A model generated the notes under the pieces. It did not search any database, was not told the DNA's origin, and worked only from the letters and a program-made list of their open reading frames with translations. Of a stretch of DNA of 64,000 nucleotides, positions 1 through 8,939 are shown piece by piece. The stretch's first letter is position 1, and every line of letters starts with the position of its first letter. Source of the stretch: JBAYDV01 sp041672845 (GTDB lineage Bacteria > Bacteroidota > Bacteroidia > Bacteroidales > UBA932); assembly GCA_041672845.1 (NCBI GenBank), contig JBAYYV010000002.1, positions 388,751 to 452,750 on the forward strand. Direction: 5' to 3'. The translations under genes were made by a program, and so were the position numbers.

Positions 1-489
1 AGACCCAAGTAGCTGATGGCTGATAAAATCTCCTATTTGACTCCAATAAAGATAAAAAACTGTTAAAGCTATAAGAGCATTACATATAAGATCAAAAGTT
101 CTTTCTAGTACTACAGTGCCTACAATAGATTCGAAAGATGCTTTTCCAGTATTTGATATTATACCACAACGAGCTAACTCTCCAGCACGAGGGATAGTAA
201 AATTCGTTAGATAACCTATGTTTACCCCATCGAATGCTTCTTTTCTAGTGATATTTTTATTTAATGGAAGCATGATAATCCTCCATCTAAATGCTCTTAT
301 GATAAAACCTAGGATACTTACTGCCATAGCAGCACCTATCCACCAAAAATTAGAACTTTCAAGTCCTTCTACGAAATCGGACCATTTAACTCCTTTAAAA
401 GCAAAAAACAATAAAATTATAGAACAGGCTAACATTAATAACCATTTCCACCAGTTTGTTTTTTTCTTATTTACGGAGTTTTGACCCAT
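1..489 (-). CDS. UPF0104 / LPG-synthase-type membrane protein (partial, 3' end outside window)
   Basis: Reading leftward from the ATG at 487-489, the 163 visible codons are open to the window edge. The protein starts with a short Lys-rich segment and then runs through hydrophobic helices, followed by a stretch reading NIGYLTNFTIPRAGELAR. That Pro-Arg-x-Gly-Glu motif is typical of the flippase-like domain of the UPF0104/YbhN/MprF N-terminal family of inner-membrane proteins. It lies 35 bp downstream of panD on the same strand, so it is probably the third gene of the panC-panD run. The substrate is unknown. The N-terminus is certain; the C-terminus lies outside the window. Confidence 0.8.
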   Translation of the reverse strand, partial: MGQNSVNKKKTNWWKWLLMLACSIILLFFAFKGVKWSDFVEGLESSNFWWIGAAMAVSILGFIIRAFRWRIIMLPLNKNITRKEAFDGVNIGYLTNFTIPRAGELARCGIISNTGKASFESIVGTVVLERTFDLICNALIALTVFYLYWSQIGDFISHQLLGS

Positions 490-524
490 AATAATTATTG
501 TAGTTTATGATTATCTAAATAATT

Positions 525-875
525 TTAGATAATCTGATTCGTTGCAGAATCAGGAAAAACAATTTTTGGCTTGAAATTATTTGCTTCAGATGGTTCCATA
601 AGCCCATAACACATGATAATTACTAAGTCATTTTCTTTGAATAAATGAGCGGCTGCTCCATTGATTCCTATTTTTCCACTTCCTTCTTTCCCTGGAATGA
701 CATAGGTTTCAATTCTGTTACCGTTATTTAAATTTACGACTTGAACTTTTTCACCTTCGTATAAACCAGCAGCTTTGACTAAAGCAGAATCAATAGTTAT
801 ACTACCGATGTAATTTAAATTTGCTTCGGTGACTCTTACTCTATGGATCTTAGACTTAAGAATATTAAGTAACAT
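525..875 (-). CDS. panD: Aspartate 1-decarboxylase
   Basis: Cytosolic enzyme that decarboxylates L-aspartate to beta-alanine for pantothenate and CoA synthesis. The 116-residue product has the family length. It carries the self-cleavage site Gly24-Ser25 in the context NYIGSITID, where the serine becomes the pyruvoyl cofactor, as well as the conserved NGAAAHL segment near residue 75. The start is 2 bp after the panC stop, indicating translational coupling. Both enzymes feed the same product, because PanC joins pantoate to the beta-alanine made here. Confident family call. Confidence 0.96.
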   Translation of the reverse strand: MLLNILKSKIHRVRVTEANLNYIGSITIDSALVKAAGLYEGEKVQVVNLNNGNRIETYVIPGKEGSGKIGINGAAAHLFKENDLVIIMCYGLMEPSEANNFKPKIVFPDSATNQII

Positions 876-877
876 TT

Positions 878-1717
878 TTATTTAATTTTTAAATTATCGA
901 TTAATCTTACTGGACGCATATATACAGCACATGATAATTGAATATGTTCTGCTTCATTCCATGATGTAATAGGCGCCATAGTATTAGCATTAATTATTTC
1001 TACGTATTCAGTTTCAAATAAATTATTTGAATTTATGTCATCTGTAATAGTCTTAATAGTTTCTCCTACAGATTTCTTGCCATAAAGTTCTTTAGCTTTA
1101 GAAATACACTTAAATAAATGAGGTGCATTTTTACGTTGCTTAGGAGTTAGAAGTTTATTTCTAGAACTTTTAGCTAACCCATCTTTCCATCTAGCGATAG
1201 GACATCTAACTATTTCTAAAGAATAATGTAAGTTTTTAGTTACATATTGAAGAATAGCTAATTGTTGAAAATCTTTTTCACCAAAAAAAGCTTTAGAAGG
1301 TTTTACGATATCGAAAAGACGAGTAACTACTTGAGCTACTCCATTAAAGTGGCCGGGCCTTCTAGGACCTTCACCATATTTGTCTAATTGTCCTAAGTCG
1401 AAAATTCTTTTATCTTTTTGAGGATAAATGTCAATAACTCTTGGAACAAATACTATATCTACACCTGCATCTTCTAAAAATTTGCAGTCATTATCGACTG
1501 TACGTGGGTAAGTATCGAAGTCGATAGAGTTATTAAACTGGGTAGGGTTTACAAAAACAGATACCACCGTATGTTTACATATAGTAGAAGCTTTTTTAAT
1601 TAATGAAAGATGACCTTCATGTAATGCTCCCATAGTAGGAATTAATCCTATTTCTTTTGGATATTCTAAAGTCTTATAGGCTTCTTGAAATTCTGTTAAT
1701 GATTTTGCTATTATCAT
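878..1717 (-). CDS. panC: Pantothenate synthetase
   Basis: ATP-dependent ligase joining D-pantoate and beta-alanine. The 279-residue protein has the nucleotidyltransferase HIGH-type motif MGALHEGHLSL (His33 and His36), the GEKDFQQL segment near residue 147, and a KDGLAKSSRN motif (family consensus DGLAMSSRN) near residue 180. It is the first gene of the leftward panC-panD-UPF0104 run and has a TATCTTTG promoter box 20 bp upstream of the ATG. Panthotenate precursor genes panB and panE are not in the window. Confidence 0.97.
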   Translation of the reverse strand: MIIAKSLTEFQEAYKTLEYPKEIGLIPTMGALHEGHLSLIKKASTICKHTVVSVFVNPTQFNNSIDFDTYPRTVDNDCKFLEDAGVDIVFVPRVIDIYPQKDKRIFDLGQLDKYGEGPRRPGHFNGVAQVVTRLFDIVKPSKAFFGEKDFQQLAILQYVTKNLHYSLEIVRCPIARWKDGLAKSSRNKLLTPKQRKNAPHLFKCISKAKELYGKKSVGETIKTITDDINSNNLFETEYVEIINANTMAPITSWNEAEHIQLSCAVYMRPVRLIDNLKIK

Positions 1718-1736
1718 TTTATTTGTTTTAACCTGG

Positions 1737-1744
1737 CAAAGATA
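1737..1744 (-). promoter_or_regulatory. -7 promoter box for panC
   Basis: On the minus strand this reads TATCTTTG, a perfect match to the Bacteroidetes -7 consensus TAnnTTTG. It sits 19 nt before the panC ATG, leaving a short leader of about 15 nt. No convincing -33 TTG at standard spacing was assigned. Confidence 0.6.
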
Positions 1745-1881
1745 AGTGCAAAATAAATATTAACAAAAACTATATTAAAATTGTAGTTATTAGATATTCT
1801 TTTCATTTTTGTGGGCTGGCTCTAAATAAACGTTAAAACCTTATTATTAATTGTATAAAAATATTAGCAAAATTAAATTGA

Positions 1882-3060
1882 ATGAAAACGAAAAGATTAA
1901 TATTTATAATAGTACTAGTGCTTCTATTGGTCTGGTCTTGTGAAAAAAAAAGTGTAGATTCCTCACTTTTTGAAGTTGATTTATCAAATAAGATCGTAGA
2001 ATCAGGTTCGGGTGTTTTATGGATAAACATAACTTCAGCACCTGGCGGAGCCTGGACGATTGAGGAGCAAAACACTGATAATAAATGGTATTCTCTCAAA
2101 AAAAAAGAGGATAAGGGTAAGGCTATTGTGGCTGTTATTTATAAAGAAAATGCTACTAGTGATGATCGAACTGCCAGTTTTTTAGTTTGCCAAGGTGATG
2201 TATCTGTTAACATATCCTTTAAACAATTAGCTAAAGGCAAAATTTGTGCTACCAGAGGTAAATGGATAGAAACTCCTAGTAGTGAGTCTTTTACTAATAC
2301 CGTATTATTAAGACATTATGTTGGAATAAAAGGATTATCTGTGAGAAATTATACAGTAGCTTATGATACTCTACATCATTTTGCTCAATGGGTAGCATAT
2401 CCTATGCATAGTTTATATTTAGGACCTGAGGCTAGAACTGATAACTGGCAATATGATCCTAATTTGCCTGTGAGAAATCAGCCAAATATGGGAAAAGCTA
2501 TGGGAATAGGTTTTGATAGGGGTCATATGCTTCCCTCAGGTTCTAGAAAAGCTACTAAAACTATGAATTCCCAAACATTTTATTTTACAAATATAGTACC
2601 TCAAGTAGGAGAAAATTTTAATAGAAATATATGGGCAGATTTAGAAAATAGGGTTAGGGAAATATCTGGATCTGGGAAAGATACATTATATGTAGTTACA
2701 GGAGCTGTTTTGAATAAAGTAGGAAAATCTTTACCAGTTAAAACTGTTATTACAAAATTAGATAATGAGGATATTCCTAAACCTATATCGGTGCCAAATT
2801 ATTTCTACAAGGCGCTGTTACAATTAGATTCACAAGGGAACCCAGAAAAAGCAATATGTTTCTGGTTAGAACATAAAGAATACATAGGAGATTCTGAGGA
2901 GCCTTATACTATCGAGGAATCCTATACTATATTAAAACAAAAAGTTATTACAATAGACCAATTAGAAGAATACACAGGTTTAGATTTCTTCAAATATTTA
3001 GATAATGATACTCAAGAAAGACTAGAAAGTACTATGAATGCTAATCTTTGGATAAATTAA
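1882..3060 (+). CDS. DNA/RNA non-specific endonuclease lipoprotein with BACON-like N-terminal domain
   Basis: The 392-residue protein begins with a lipoprotein signal peptide ending in VWSC (Cys20), so it is probably anchored in the envelope. Residues ~30-115 look like a BACON-type beta-sandwich (the WINITSAPGGAWTI stretch). The C-terminal half is a NUC1/NucA-type endonuclease: DRGH at 212-215 contains the catalytic His215, followed about 25 residues later by TNIVPQ and an Asn-rich stretch that supplies the metal ligand. Such enzymes cut DNA and RNA without sequence preference outside the cytosol. A nutritional or defensive role is inferred. It is a single gene, convergent with the kinase that follows. 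Confidence 0.88.
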   Translation: MKTKRLIFIIVLVLLLVWSCEKKSVDSSLFEVDLSNKIVESGSGVLWINITSAPGGAWTIEEQNTDNKWYSLKKKEDKGKAIVAVIYKENATSDDRTASFLVCQGDVSVNISFKQLAKGKICATRGKWIETPSSESFTNTVLLRHYVGIKGLSVRNYTVAYDTLHHFAQWVAYPMHSLYLGPEARTDNWQYDPNLPVRNQPNMGKAMGIGFDRGHMLPSGSRKATKTMNSQTFYFTNIVPQVGENFNRNIWADLENRVREISGSGKDTLYVVTGAVLNKVGKSLPVKTVITKLDNEDIPKPISVPNYFYKALLQLDSQGNPEKAICFWLEHKEYIGDSEEPYTIEESYTILKQKVITIDQLEEYTGLDFFKYLDNDTQERLESTMNANLWIN

Positions 3061-3069
3061 CATTGATTT

Positions 3070-3684
3070 TTAGAATAGTCCGTAAAGTTGTGCGTCGATT
3101 CGGTCTGTAATTTCGCTGAAGTCTTCTGGATTTTCTTCGAATTTAAGCTGATCGACATCGATAATCATGATTTTACCTTCCTTATATGAATCAATCCATC
3201 TATCATATCTTTCATTAAGACCTTTTAGATAGTCAATACGAATACTGCTCTCATAATCTCTACCTCTTTTCTGAATTTGTGCTACTAGATTTGGTATAGA
3301 GGATTTTAAATAAATTAATAAATCTGGCGCTTTGACTAGTGACATCATTAAATCAAAAAGACTTGAATAATTTTCAAAGTCTCTTGTATCCATAAGACCC
3401 ATTGAATTTAAATTAGGTGCAAATATTCTAGCATCTTCGTAAATAGTTCTATCTTGAATAACAATATTTTTAGATTTTCTAATACTTAATACATCTTCGA
3501 AACGTTTATTAAGAAAGTAAATTTGCAAATTAAAAGACCATCTGTTCATATCTTTATAGAAATCAACTAGATATGGATTCTCATCTACTGATTCGAATTT
3601 GGGAGTCCATCCGTAATGTTTTGCTAACAAATTAGTTAGTGTGGTCTTTCCACTTCCAATATTTCCTGCTATCGCGATATGCAT
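3070..3684 (-). CDS. Deoxynucleoside kinase (dNK family)
   Basis: Phosphorylates deoxynucleosides for salvage in the cytosol. The 204-residue protein starts with the P-loop GNIGSGKT at residues 7-14, has the family's FNLQIYFLNKR segment near 55 and the DRTIYED motif near residue 78 (DRS/DRT Arg and Glu bind the nucleoside and phosphate), and a LID-like RGRDYE segment near 140. The substrate (dA, dG or other) cannot be told from sequence. It is transcribed leftward from a promoter divergent from the MBL hydrolase. Confidence 0.92.
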   Translation of the reverse strand: MHIAIAGNIGSGKTTLTNLLAKHYGWTPKFESVDENPYLVDFYKDMNRWSFNLQIYFLNKRFEDVLSIRKSKNIVIQDRTIYEDARIFAPNLNSMGLMDTRDFENYSSLFDLMMSLVKAPDLLIYLKSSIPNLVAQIQKRGRDYESSIRIDYLKGLNERYDRWIDSYKEGKIMIIDVDQLKFEENPEDFSEITDRIDAQLYGLF

Positions 3685-3712
3685 AGTTGTAAAATGATTT
3701 ATTAATTAATGA

Positions 3713-3720
3713 CAAATTTA
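3713..3720 (-). promoter_or_regulatory. -7 promoter box for the deoxynucleoside kinase
   Basis: Minus strand reads TAAATTTG, matching TAnnTTTG, 28 nt upstream of the ATG. It lies back-to-back with the rightward box at 3734-3741, separated by 13 bp. Confidence 0.5.
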
Positions 3721-3733
3721 CAAACTCTTTTCT

Positions 3734-3741
3734 TATTTTTG
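3734..3741 (+). promoter_or_regulatory. -7 promoter box abutting the MBL hydrolase start (predicted leaderless)
   Basis: Reads TATTTTTG, followed by only 5 nt before the ATG at 3747. With the family's usual distance between this box and the transcription start, the mRNA would begin at or within a few nucleotides of the start codon. Confidence 0.55.
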
Positions 3742-3746
3742 TAATT

Positions 3747-4394
3747 ATGATAAAGACTTTTTATTTTAATGATTTGCGTACAGCTTGTTATGTTCTTTAT
3801 GATCATGCAGGAAATTGCGCAATAGTAGATCCAGGATGTGGTTCTGATAGTGAGAAAAACAGATTGGTAAAATTTGTAGAGGAAAATAATTTAAAGCCTC
3901 AAAAAATTATAAATACGCATGGACATTTCGATCATGTAATGGGCAATGTTTTTGTTACTAGAAAATGGAATATTCCTACATATATGAATGTTAATGATCT
4001 TAAAGAAGTGTCTCGGGTAGCTGCTTATGGTAAATATTTCGGATATGAAATACCACAACCAAGGCAAGATGTTATAGATATTAAGGATAAAGATATTATA
4101 GAAGTAGGTGATATTAAATTACAAGTCAGATTTGTTCCAGGACATTCTAAGGGAAGTGTTGCTTTATATAATGAAAAAGAAGCATATGTGATCAGTGGTG
4201 ATGTTATTTTCGCTGGTAGTATAGGTAGAACAGATCTTCCAGGGGGAGATTTAGATGCTTTAAAAAATAGTCTGGCGACAAAAATTTTAACCCTTCCACC
4301 TAATACTAATATTTTACCAGGTCATGGTCCTAAAACCGATGTAGCTTCTGAATTAGCTACTAATCCATTTTTGGATTTTATGAGTCAAGAATAA
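3747..4394 (+). CDS. MBL-fold metallo-hydrolase (glyoxalase II-like)
   Basis: Cytosolic 215-residue metallo-beta-lactamase-fold hydrolase. The di-metal motif THGHFDH places ligands at His58, His60, Asp62 and His63; further ligands follow in PGHSKGSV (~133), SGDVIFAGSIGRTD (~153) and LPGHGPKT (~192). This short form resembles the GloB-like hydrolases that cleave thioesters such as S-lactoyl conjugates, but the substrate is not determined by sequence. It opens the MBL-uvrA-kinase run, with uvrA starting 21 bp after its stop. Predicted leaderless. Confidence 0.9.
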   Translation: MIKTFYFNDLRTACYVLYDHAGNCAIVDPGCGSDSEKNRLVKFVEENNLKPQKIINTHGHFDHVMGNVFVTRKWNIPTYMNVNDLKEVSRVAAYGKYFGYEIPQPRQDVIDIKDKDIIEVGDIKLQVRFVPGHSKGSVALYNEKEAYVISGDVIFAGSIGRTDLPGGDLDALKNSLATKILTLPPNTNILPGHGPKTDVASELATNPFLDFMSQE

Positions 4395-4415
4395 TGTTGT
4401 ACTTTAATAAATAAT

Positions 4416-7214
4416 ATGGATTATATAAAGATATCCAAAGCTAGAGAGAATAATTTAAAAGATATATCATTAAAGATTCCACTTCATAAATTAGTGGTAG
4501 TTACAGGGTTGAGTGGTAGTGGCAAATCATCTTTAGCTTTTGACACTATTTATGCCGAGGCTCAGAGGCGTTATATGGATACTTTGTCTGTGTACGCTAA
4601 AAATTTTATAGGTGTATTAAAACGACCATCAGTTGAAAGTATCGAAGGTCTTAGTCCTACTATTGCTATAGAGCAAAAAAGTACTAATAAAAATCCGCGT
4701 TCTACAGTAGGTACAGTTACAGAGATATCTGATTTTCTTAGATTATTATATTCTAAAGTTTCTACAGCTTATTCTCCTGCGACTGGCAAACCTATGATTC
4801 GTTATACAGATGATCAATTATTAGAATTGATAGTAGATAAGTATAATGGACGTAAATGTATTTTGTTGTCTCCGTTAGTGGAAGGAAGAAAAGGTCATTA
4901 TCGTGATTTAATTCAGAGAATGATTAAAAGGGGTTATACTCAAATGAGGGTAGATCAAGAGCTGAAATATTTAAATGATATAGTAGAAGGTCTCGATAGA
5001 TATAAAATACATTTTGTGGATTTGGTTATAGATAAACTAGTGCCTTCTAAAGAGGATATTAATCGCATTAGAGAATCATTGGCGACAGCCTTAAATTATG
5101 GAAAAGGTGCTATCTCTATTTTGGATGTTGAAAAAGATGAAATAAGGCATTATAGCAAACATTTTATTTGTCCGGAAAGTGGTTTGTCATTTAAGGAACC
5201 TGCCCCACATAATTTTTCTTTTAATTCACCTCAAGGTGCTTGTCCTAAGTGTAAAGGTTTGGGTGTGATTTTTCAAATAGATAAAACTAAAGTTATTCCA
5301 AATGATAATTTTTCTATTACTCAAGGTGGTATAGTTCCATTAGGTGAAAAGAGGAATGTTAAATTGTTTATGATGTTAGAATCTATAGCTGATAAATATA
5401 AATTTAATTTAACTCAGCCGATAAATACTATTCCAGAAGCAGCTATGGATGTGATTCTCTATGGTTCAGAGGAGTTGTTTTCTATTAGTTCTGGTAATAG
5501 AATTTCTGAAATGGATAGTTTTCCTGGCGTATTTGATTTGCTGGATATGGAAAATGAAAATACGGGTTGGCTAAAGAAAAAAGAAAGATATTTAACAGAA
5601 ATTACTTGTCCAGAGTGTCATGGTAAAAGGCTGAATAAAGATTGTGATTATTTTAGAATAGACGATAAGGATATTTCTGAATTATCTTCAATGGATATAT
5701 CTGATTTATATATTTTCTTAGGTACTTTAGAAAAGAAAATGACTAAAAAGCAATGGCTAATAGCTCGAGAGGTAGTACATGAATTATTAGATAGAACTAG
5801 TTTTTTATTAGATGTGGGTCTTTCATATCTTTCATTGAATCGTGCTACTAGAACTTTGAGTGGAGGTGAGAGTCAACGAATTCGTCTTGCTACTCAAATA
5901 GGCTCTAAACTTGTAAATGTTTTATATATATTGGATGAACCAAGTATTGGTTTGCATCAGTCTGATAATATCAAACTGATAAATTCTCTTATTAAATTGA
6001 GAGATGAAGGTAATTCTGTAATGGTCGTCGAACATGATGAGCAGATGATGCGTAGTGCAGATTGGATAATAGATTTAGGCCCGGGGGCAGGGGAAAAAGG
6101 TGGAGAATTAATGTTTTCTGGCAAGTTTTCTGATTTGGCTGGTGCTAAAGGTTTTACAGCTGATTATTTGCTTGGTAAAAGGAAGATAGAATTTCCTAAA
6201 AATCGTCGTATTGGTAATTCTAAATTTATAACGATTAAAGGCTGCAGAGGAAATAATCTTAAAAATGTAGATTTTAGTTTACCATTAGGAATGTTTGTAG
6301 GGATAGGTGGAGTAAGTGGAAGTGGAAAATCTTCTCTTATTAATGATACTCTTATGCCTATAATAAGTAAACATTTATATCGCTCATTGAAAATGCCTCT
6401 TCCATATAAAAGTATTGAAGGGATAGATAATATAGATAAACTAATAGAAATAAATCAGTCTCCAATAGGTCGTTCACCTAGATCAAATCCTGCTACATAT
6501 ACAGGAGTTTTGACTAATATTAGAAAACTTTTTGAAGAAACTCCAGATGCTAAGATTCGGGGATTTAAAGCAAATAAATTTTCTTTTAATGTAAAAGGTG
6601 GTCGTTGTGAGGTTTGTAAAGGTGCAGGTATAGAATTGATAGAGATGAGCTTTCTGCCATCGGTACATGTTAAATGTAAAGCATGTAATGGTAAACGTTT
6701 CAAACCAGATGTCTTAGCTGTAAAATATAAAGGCAAAAATATTAATGACGTTTTAGAAATGTCTATTTCTGAAGCTGCTGAATTTTTTCAACATCATCCT
6801 GCTATTTATCAACGTCTAAATACTTTAGTAGAAGTAGGTTTGGGTTATATAAGATTAGGTCAGTCAGCTTTAAGCCTTTCTGGTGGAGAAAGCCAAAGAT
6901 TAAAATTAGCTGCAGAATTATTTAAGAGAAGTACAGGCAATTCTTTGTATTTATTAGACGAACCTACGACAGGCCTTCATGCAGAAGATGTAAAAGTATT
7001 ATTAGGCGTATTACAGAAACTTGTAGATCAAGGGAATACAGTAGTAGTAATAGAACATAATATAGATGTACTTAAGTCATGTGATTACTTATTCGATATG
7101 GGTCCTAAAGGAGGGCGTGAAGGTGGATTAATATTATCTAAAGGTACCCCCGAAGAAGTAGCTAATGATCCCCAATCAGTGACAGGAAAATATTTAAAAA
7201 AAATGTTAGGATAA
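4416..7214 (+). CDS. uvrA: UvrA excinuclease ABC subunit A (possibly a second paralogue)
   Basis: ATPase that recognises DNA damage with UvrB in nucleotide excision repair. The 932 residues hold two ABC modules: Walker A GLSGSGKSS at 31-39 and GGVSGSGKSS near 630, and two LSGGESQR signatures (~490 and ~820). The second zinc module is intact (CEVC and CKAC, ~730-755). The first is not: the leading pair reads CPES at 252-255 where E. coli has CxxC, while its partner CPKC is retained. This suggests a UvrA2-like variant or a lost first zinc site. Whether another uvrA exists lies outside the window. Confidence 0.93.
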   Translation: MDYIKISKARENNLKDISLKIPLHKLVVVTGLSGSGKSSLAFDTIYAEAQRRYMDTLSVYAKNFIGVLKRPSVESIEGLSPTIAIEQKSTNKNPRSTVGTVTEISDFLRLLYSKVSTAYSPATGKPMIRYTDDQLLELIVDKYNGRKCILLSPLVEGRKGHYRDLIQRMIKRGYTQMRVDQELKYLNDIVEGLDRYKIHFVDLVIDKLVPSKEDINRIRESLATALNYGKGAISILDVEKDEIRHYSKHFICPESGLSFKEPAPHNFSFNSPQGACPKCKGLGVIFQIDKTKVIPNDNFSITQGGIVPLGEKRNVKLFMMLESIADKYKFNLTQPINTIPEAAMDVILYGSEELFSISSGNRISEMDSFPGVFDLLDMENENTGWLKKKERYLTEITCPECHGKRLNKDCDYFRIDDKDISELSSMDISDLYIFLGTLEKKMTKKQWLIAREVVHELLDRTSFLLDVGLSYLSLNRATRTLSGGESQRIRLATQIGSKLVNVLYILDEPSIGLHQSDNIKLINSLIKLRDEGNSVMVVEHDEQMMRSADWIIDLGPGAGEKGGELMFSGKFSDLAGAKGFTADYLLGKRKIEFPKNRRIGNSKFITIKGCRGNNLKNVDFSLPLGMFVGIGGVSGSGKSSLINDTLMPIISKHLYRSLKMPLPYKSIEGIDNIDKLIEINQSPIGRSPRSNPATYTGVLTNIRKLFEETPDAKIRGFKANKFSFNVKGGRCEVCKGAGIELIEMSFLPSVHVKCKACNGKRFKPDVLAVKYKGKNINDVLEMSISEAAEFFQHHPAIYQRLNTLVEVGLGYIRLGQSALSLSGGESQRLKLAAELFKRSTGNSLYLLDEPTTGLHAEDVKVLLGVLQKLVDQGNTVVVIEHNIDVLKSCDYLFDMGPKGGREGGLILSKGTPEEVANDPQSVTGKYLKKMLG

Positions 7215-7227
7215 TAAAGATGACAAA

Positions 7228-8925
7228 ATGAAAAATATCAAGATTTTCTGTGAAAATGATAAAAAATATTATCAGTGTAAAGCTGGTACGAATCTTTTAG
7301 AAGTAAGTAAACTTTGTGAAAAACCAGAATTCACTTTTTTATGTGCTTATGTAGATAATGAGTTGAAAGAATTAGGGTTTGAACTGAATAATAATCACAA
7401 AGTTAAATTTTTGAATTATTTGGATCCTGATGGAAAAAGAACTTTTATGCGTTCTATAAGTTTTGTATTACAAAAAGTGATGGCAGATAAATATCCTGAA
7501 TATTCTCTTGTAATAGATTATGCTTTACCTAATGGTCTTTATGCTGAATTGAGAGACCCGAAAGGTGATATAGATGGAAGTCCTAAAGAAATTCACTTTA
7601 GCCATAAAGAAATAGAAGATATTAAACAATTGATGCAGGATCTAATTAATAAAGATTTGCCTTTTGAAAAGAAAAAATTGCCTAATGATATAGCTGTGGA
7701 ATTGTTTAAGATGAATGGTCGTCCTGAAAAAGCTAGCTTGACAGAAAAAAGGGGAAAATTTTTCGTATCTGTCTATTATTTAGATTCTTATCCTGACACA
7801 TATTACGGGCCATTATTATATTCTACCTCTTATATAAATATATTTGATTTGATGCCCTATGATGATGGATTCTGTATAGTGCTGCCTTCTGTTATTGATC
7901 CTTCTAAACTAATAGAATATAAACATCAGTTCAAATTAAGTCAAGTTTTTAAGGAAAATTCTGATTGGTGTTTTAAAATGGGAGCTAAGGGGATGGTTAA
8001 TCTTAATGAGGCAATTCATTCTGGGCTAACTTCTAAAATAGTTATGGCAGCCGAAGCTCTTCATGAAAGAAAATATGCAAAGATAGCAGATGAAATATCT
8101 GCTAAAAAAGATAAAGTTAAATTAGTTCTTATTTCTGGGCCATCAAGTAGCGGTAAAACCACGACTTCTAAAAGAGTAGCTTTACAAACTAAGATAATAG
8201 GTTTGAATCCTGTCGTGATAGGTATGGATGATTATTTTGTCGAAAGAGCTAATACTCCTATGGATGAAAATGGTGATTATAATTTCGAATCATTATATGC
8301 ATTGGATTTACCTTTATTAAACAAAGATTTGAATGAGTTGTTTGAAGGGAAAGAGATAGAATTGCCTAAGTTCGACTTTTCTGAAGGTCGTAGATTAAAA
8401 AGTGGTAAAATTATTAAGTTAAGAGAGAAAGATATATTAATTATGGAAGGTATTCATGCTTTGAATCCTGATTTATTACCTGAAGTGGCTAATGAAAGAA
8501 TATTTAAAATTTATGCTTCTGCTCTTACTTCTTTACAAATCGATGAAAATAATTGTGTTTCCACTACTGATAATAGGTTACTTAGAAGAATATTAAGAGA
8601 TTATAGAACTAGAGGAGTATCTCCTGAAGAAACTATTATGAGATGGCCTAGTGTACGAAGAGGAGAAATTAAAAATATATTTCCATATCAGGAAAATGCA
8701 GATGTGATGTTTAATTCTACATTAATTTATGAACTTCCTTTGTTAAGATATTATGTGGAATCATTATTATTAAGAATTAATCCGCATTCTCCTGCTTATT
8801 CAGAATGTCGTCGATTAATAAAATTCTTACAATTCGTAATCCCTATGACTCCTGATGAAATAAAGAATATTCCTCCTACATCAGTGATGCGTGAATTTAT
8901 TGGTGGTAGTGTTTTTGAATATTAA
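7228..8925 (+). CDS. TGS-domain uridine-kinase-family nucleoside kinase
   Basis: The 565-residue protein fuses an N-terminal ThrRS-like region (TGS fold at ~1-65, then a second-additional-domain-like segment to ~220) to a C-terminal phosphoribulokinase/uridine kinase domain. The kinase P-loop is GPSSSGKTT near residue 305, followed by the substrate-side MDDYFVERANTP segment and the MEGIHALNP motif near 408. This architecture is common in Bacteroidetes and Firmicutes and is usually named nucleoside or uridine kinase; the substrate of this fusion form is not settled. It starts 13 bp after uvrA. Confidence 0.88.
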   Translation: MKNIKIFCENDKKYYQCKAGTNLLEVSKLCEKPEFTFLCAYVDNELKELGFELNNNHKVKFLNYLDPDGKRTFMRSISFVLQKVMADKYPEYSLVIDYALPNGLYAELRDPKGDIDGSPKEIHFSHKEIEDIKQLMQDLINKDLPFEKKKLPNDIAVELFKMNGRPEKASLTEKRGKFFVSVYYLDSYPDTYYGPLLYSTSYINIFDLMPYDDGFCIVLPSVIDPSKLIEYKHQFKLSQVFKENSDWCFKMGAKGMVNLNEAIHSGLTSKIVMAAEALHERKYAKIADEISAKKDKVKLVLISGPSSSGKTTTSKRVALQTKIIGLNPVVIGMDDYFVERANTPMDENGDYNFESLYALDLPLLNKDLNELFEGKEIELPKFDFSEGRRLKSGKIIKLREKDILIMEGIHALNPDLLPEVANERIFKIYASALTSLQIDENNCVSTTDNRLLRRILRDYRTRGVSPEETIMRWPSVRRGEIKNIFPYQENADVMFNSTLIYELPLLRYYVESLLLRINPHSPAYSECRRLIKFLQFVIPMTPDEIKNIPPTSVMREFIGGSVFEY

Positions 8926-8939
8926 AAGACTCAAATATT

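Noticed and set aside
6455..6736. Open frame antisense to uvrA
   Set aside because: Lies wholly within uvrA on the opposite strand with no own promoter or family resemblance; a shadow of the coding frame.
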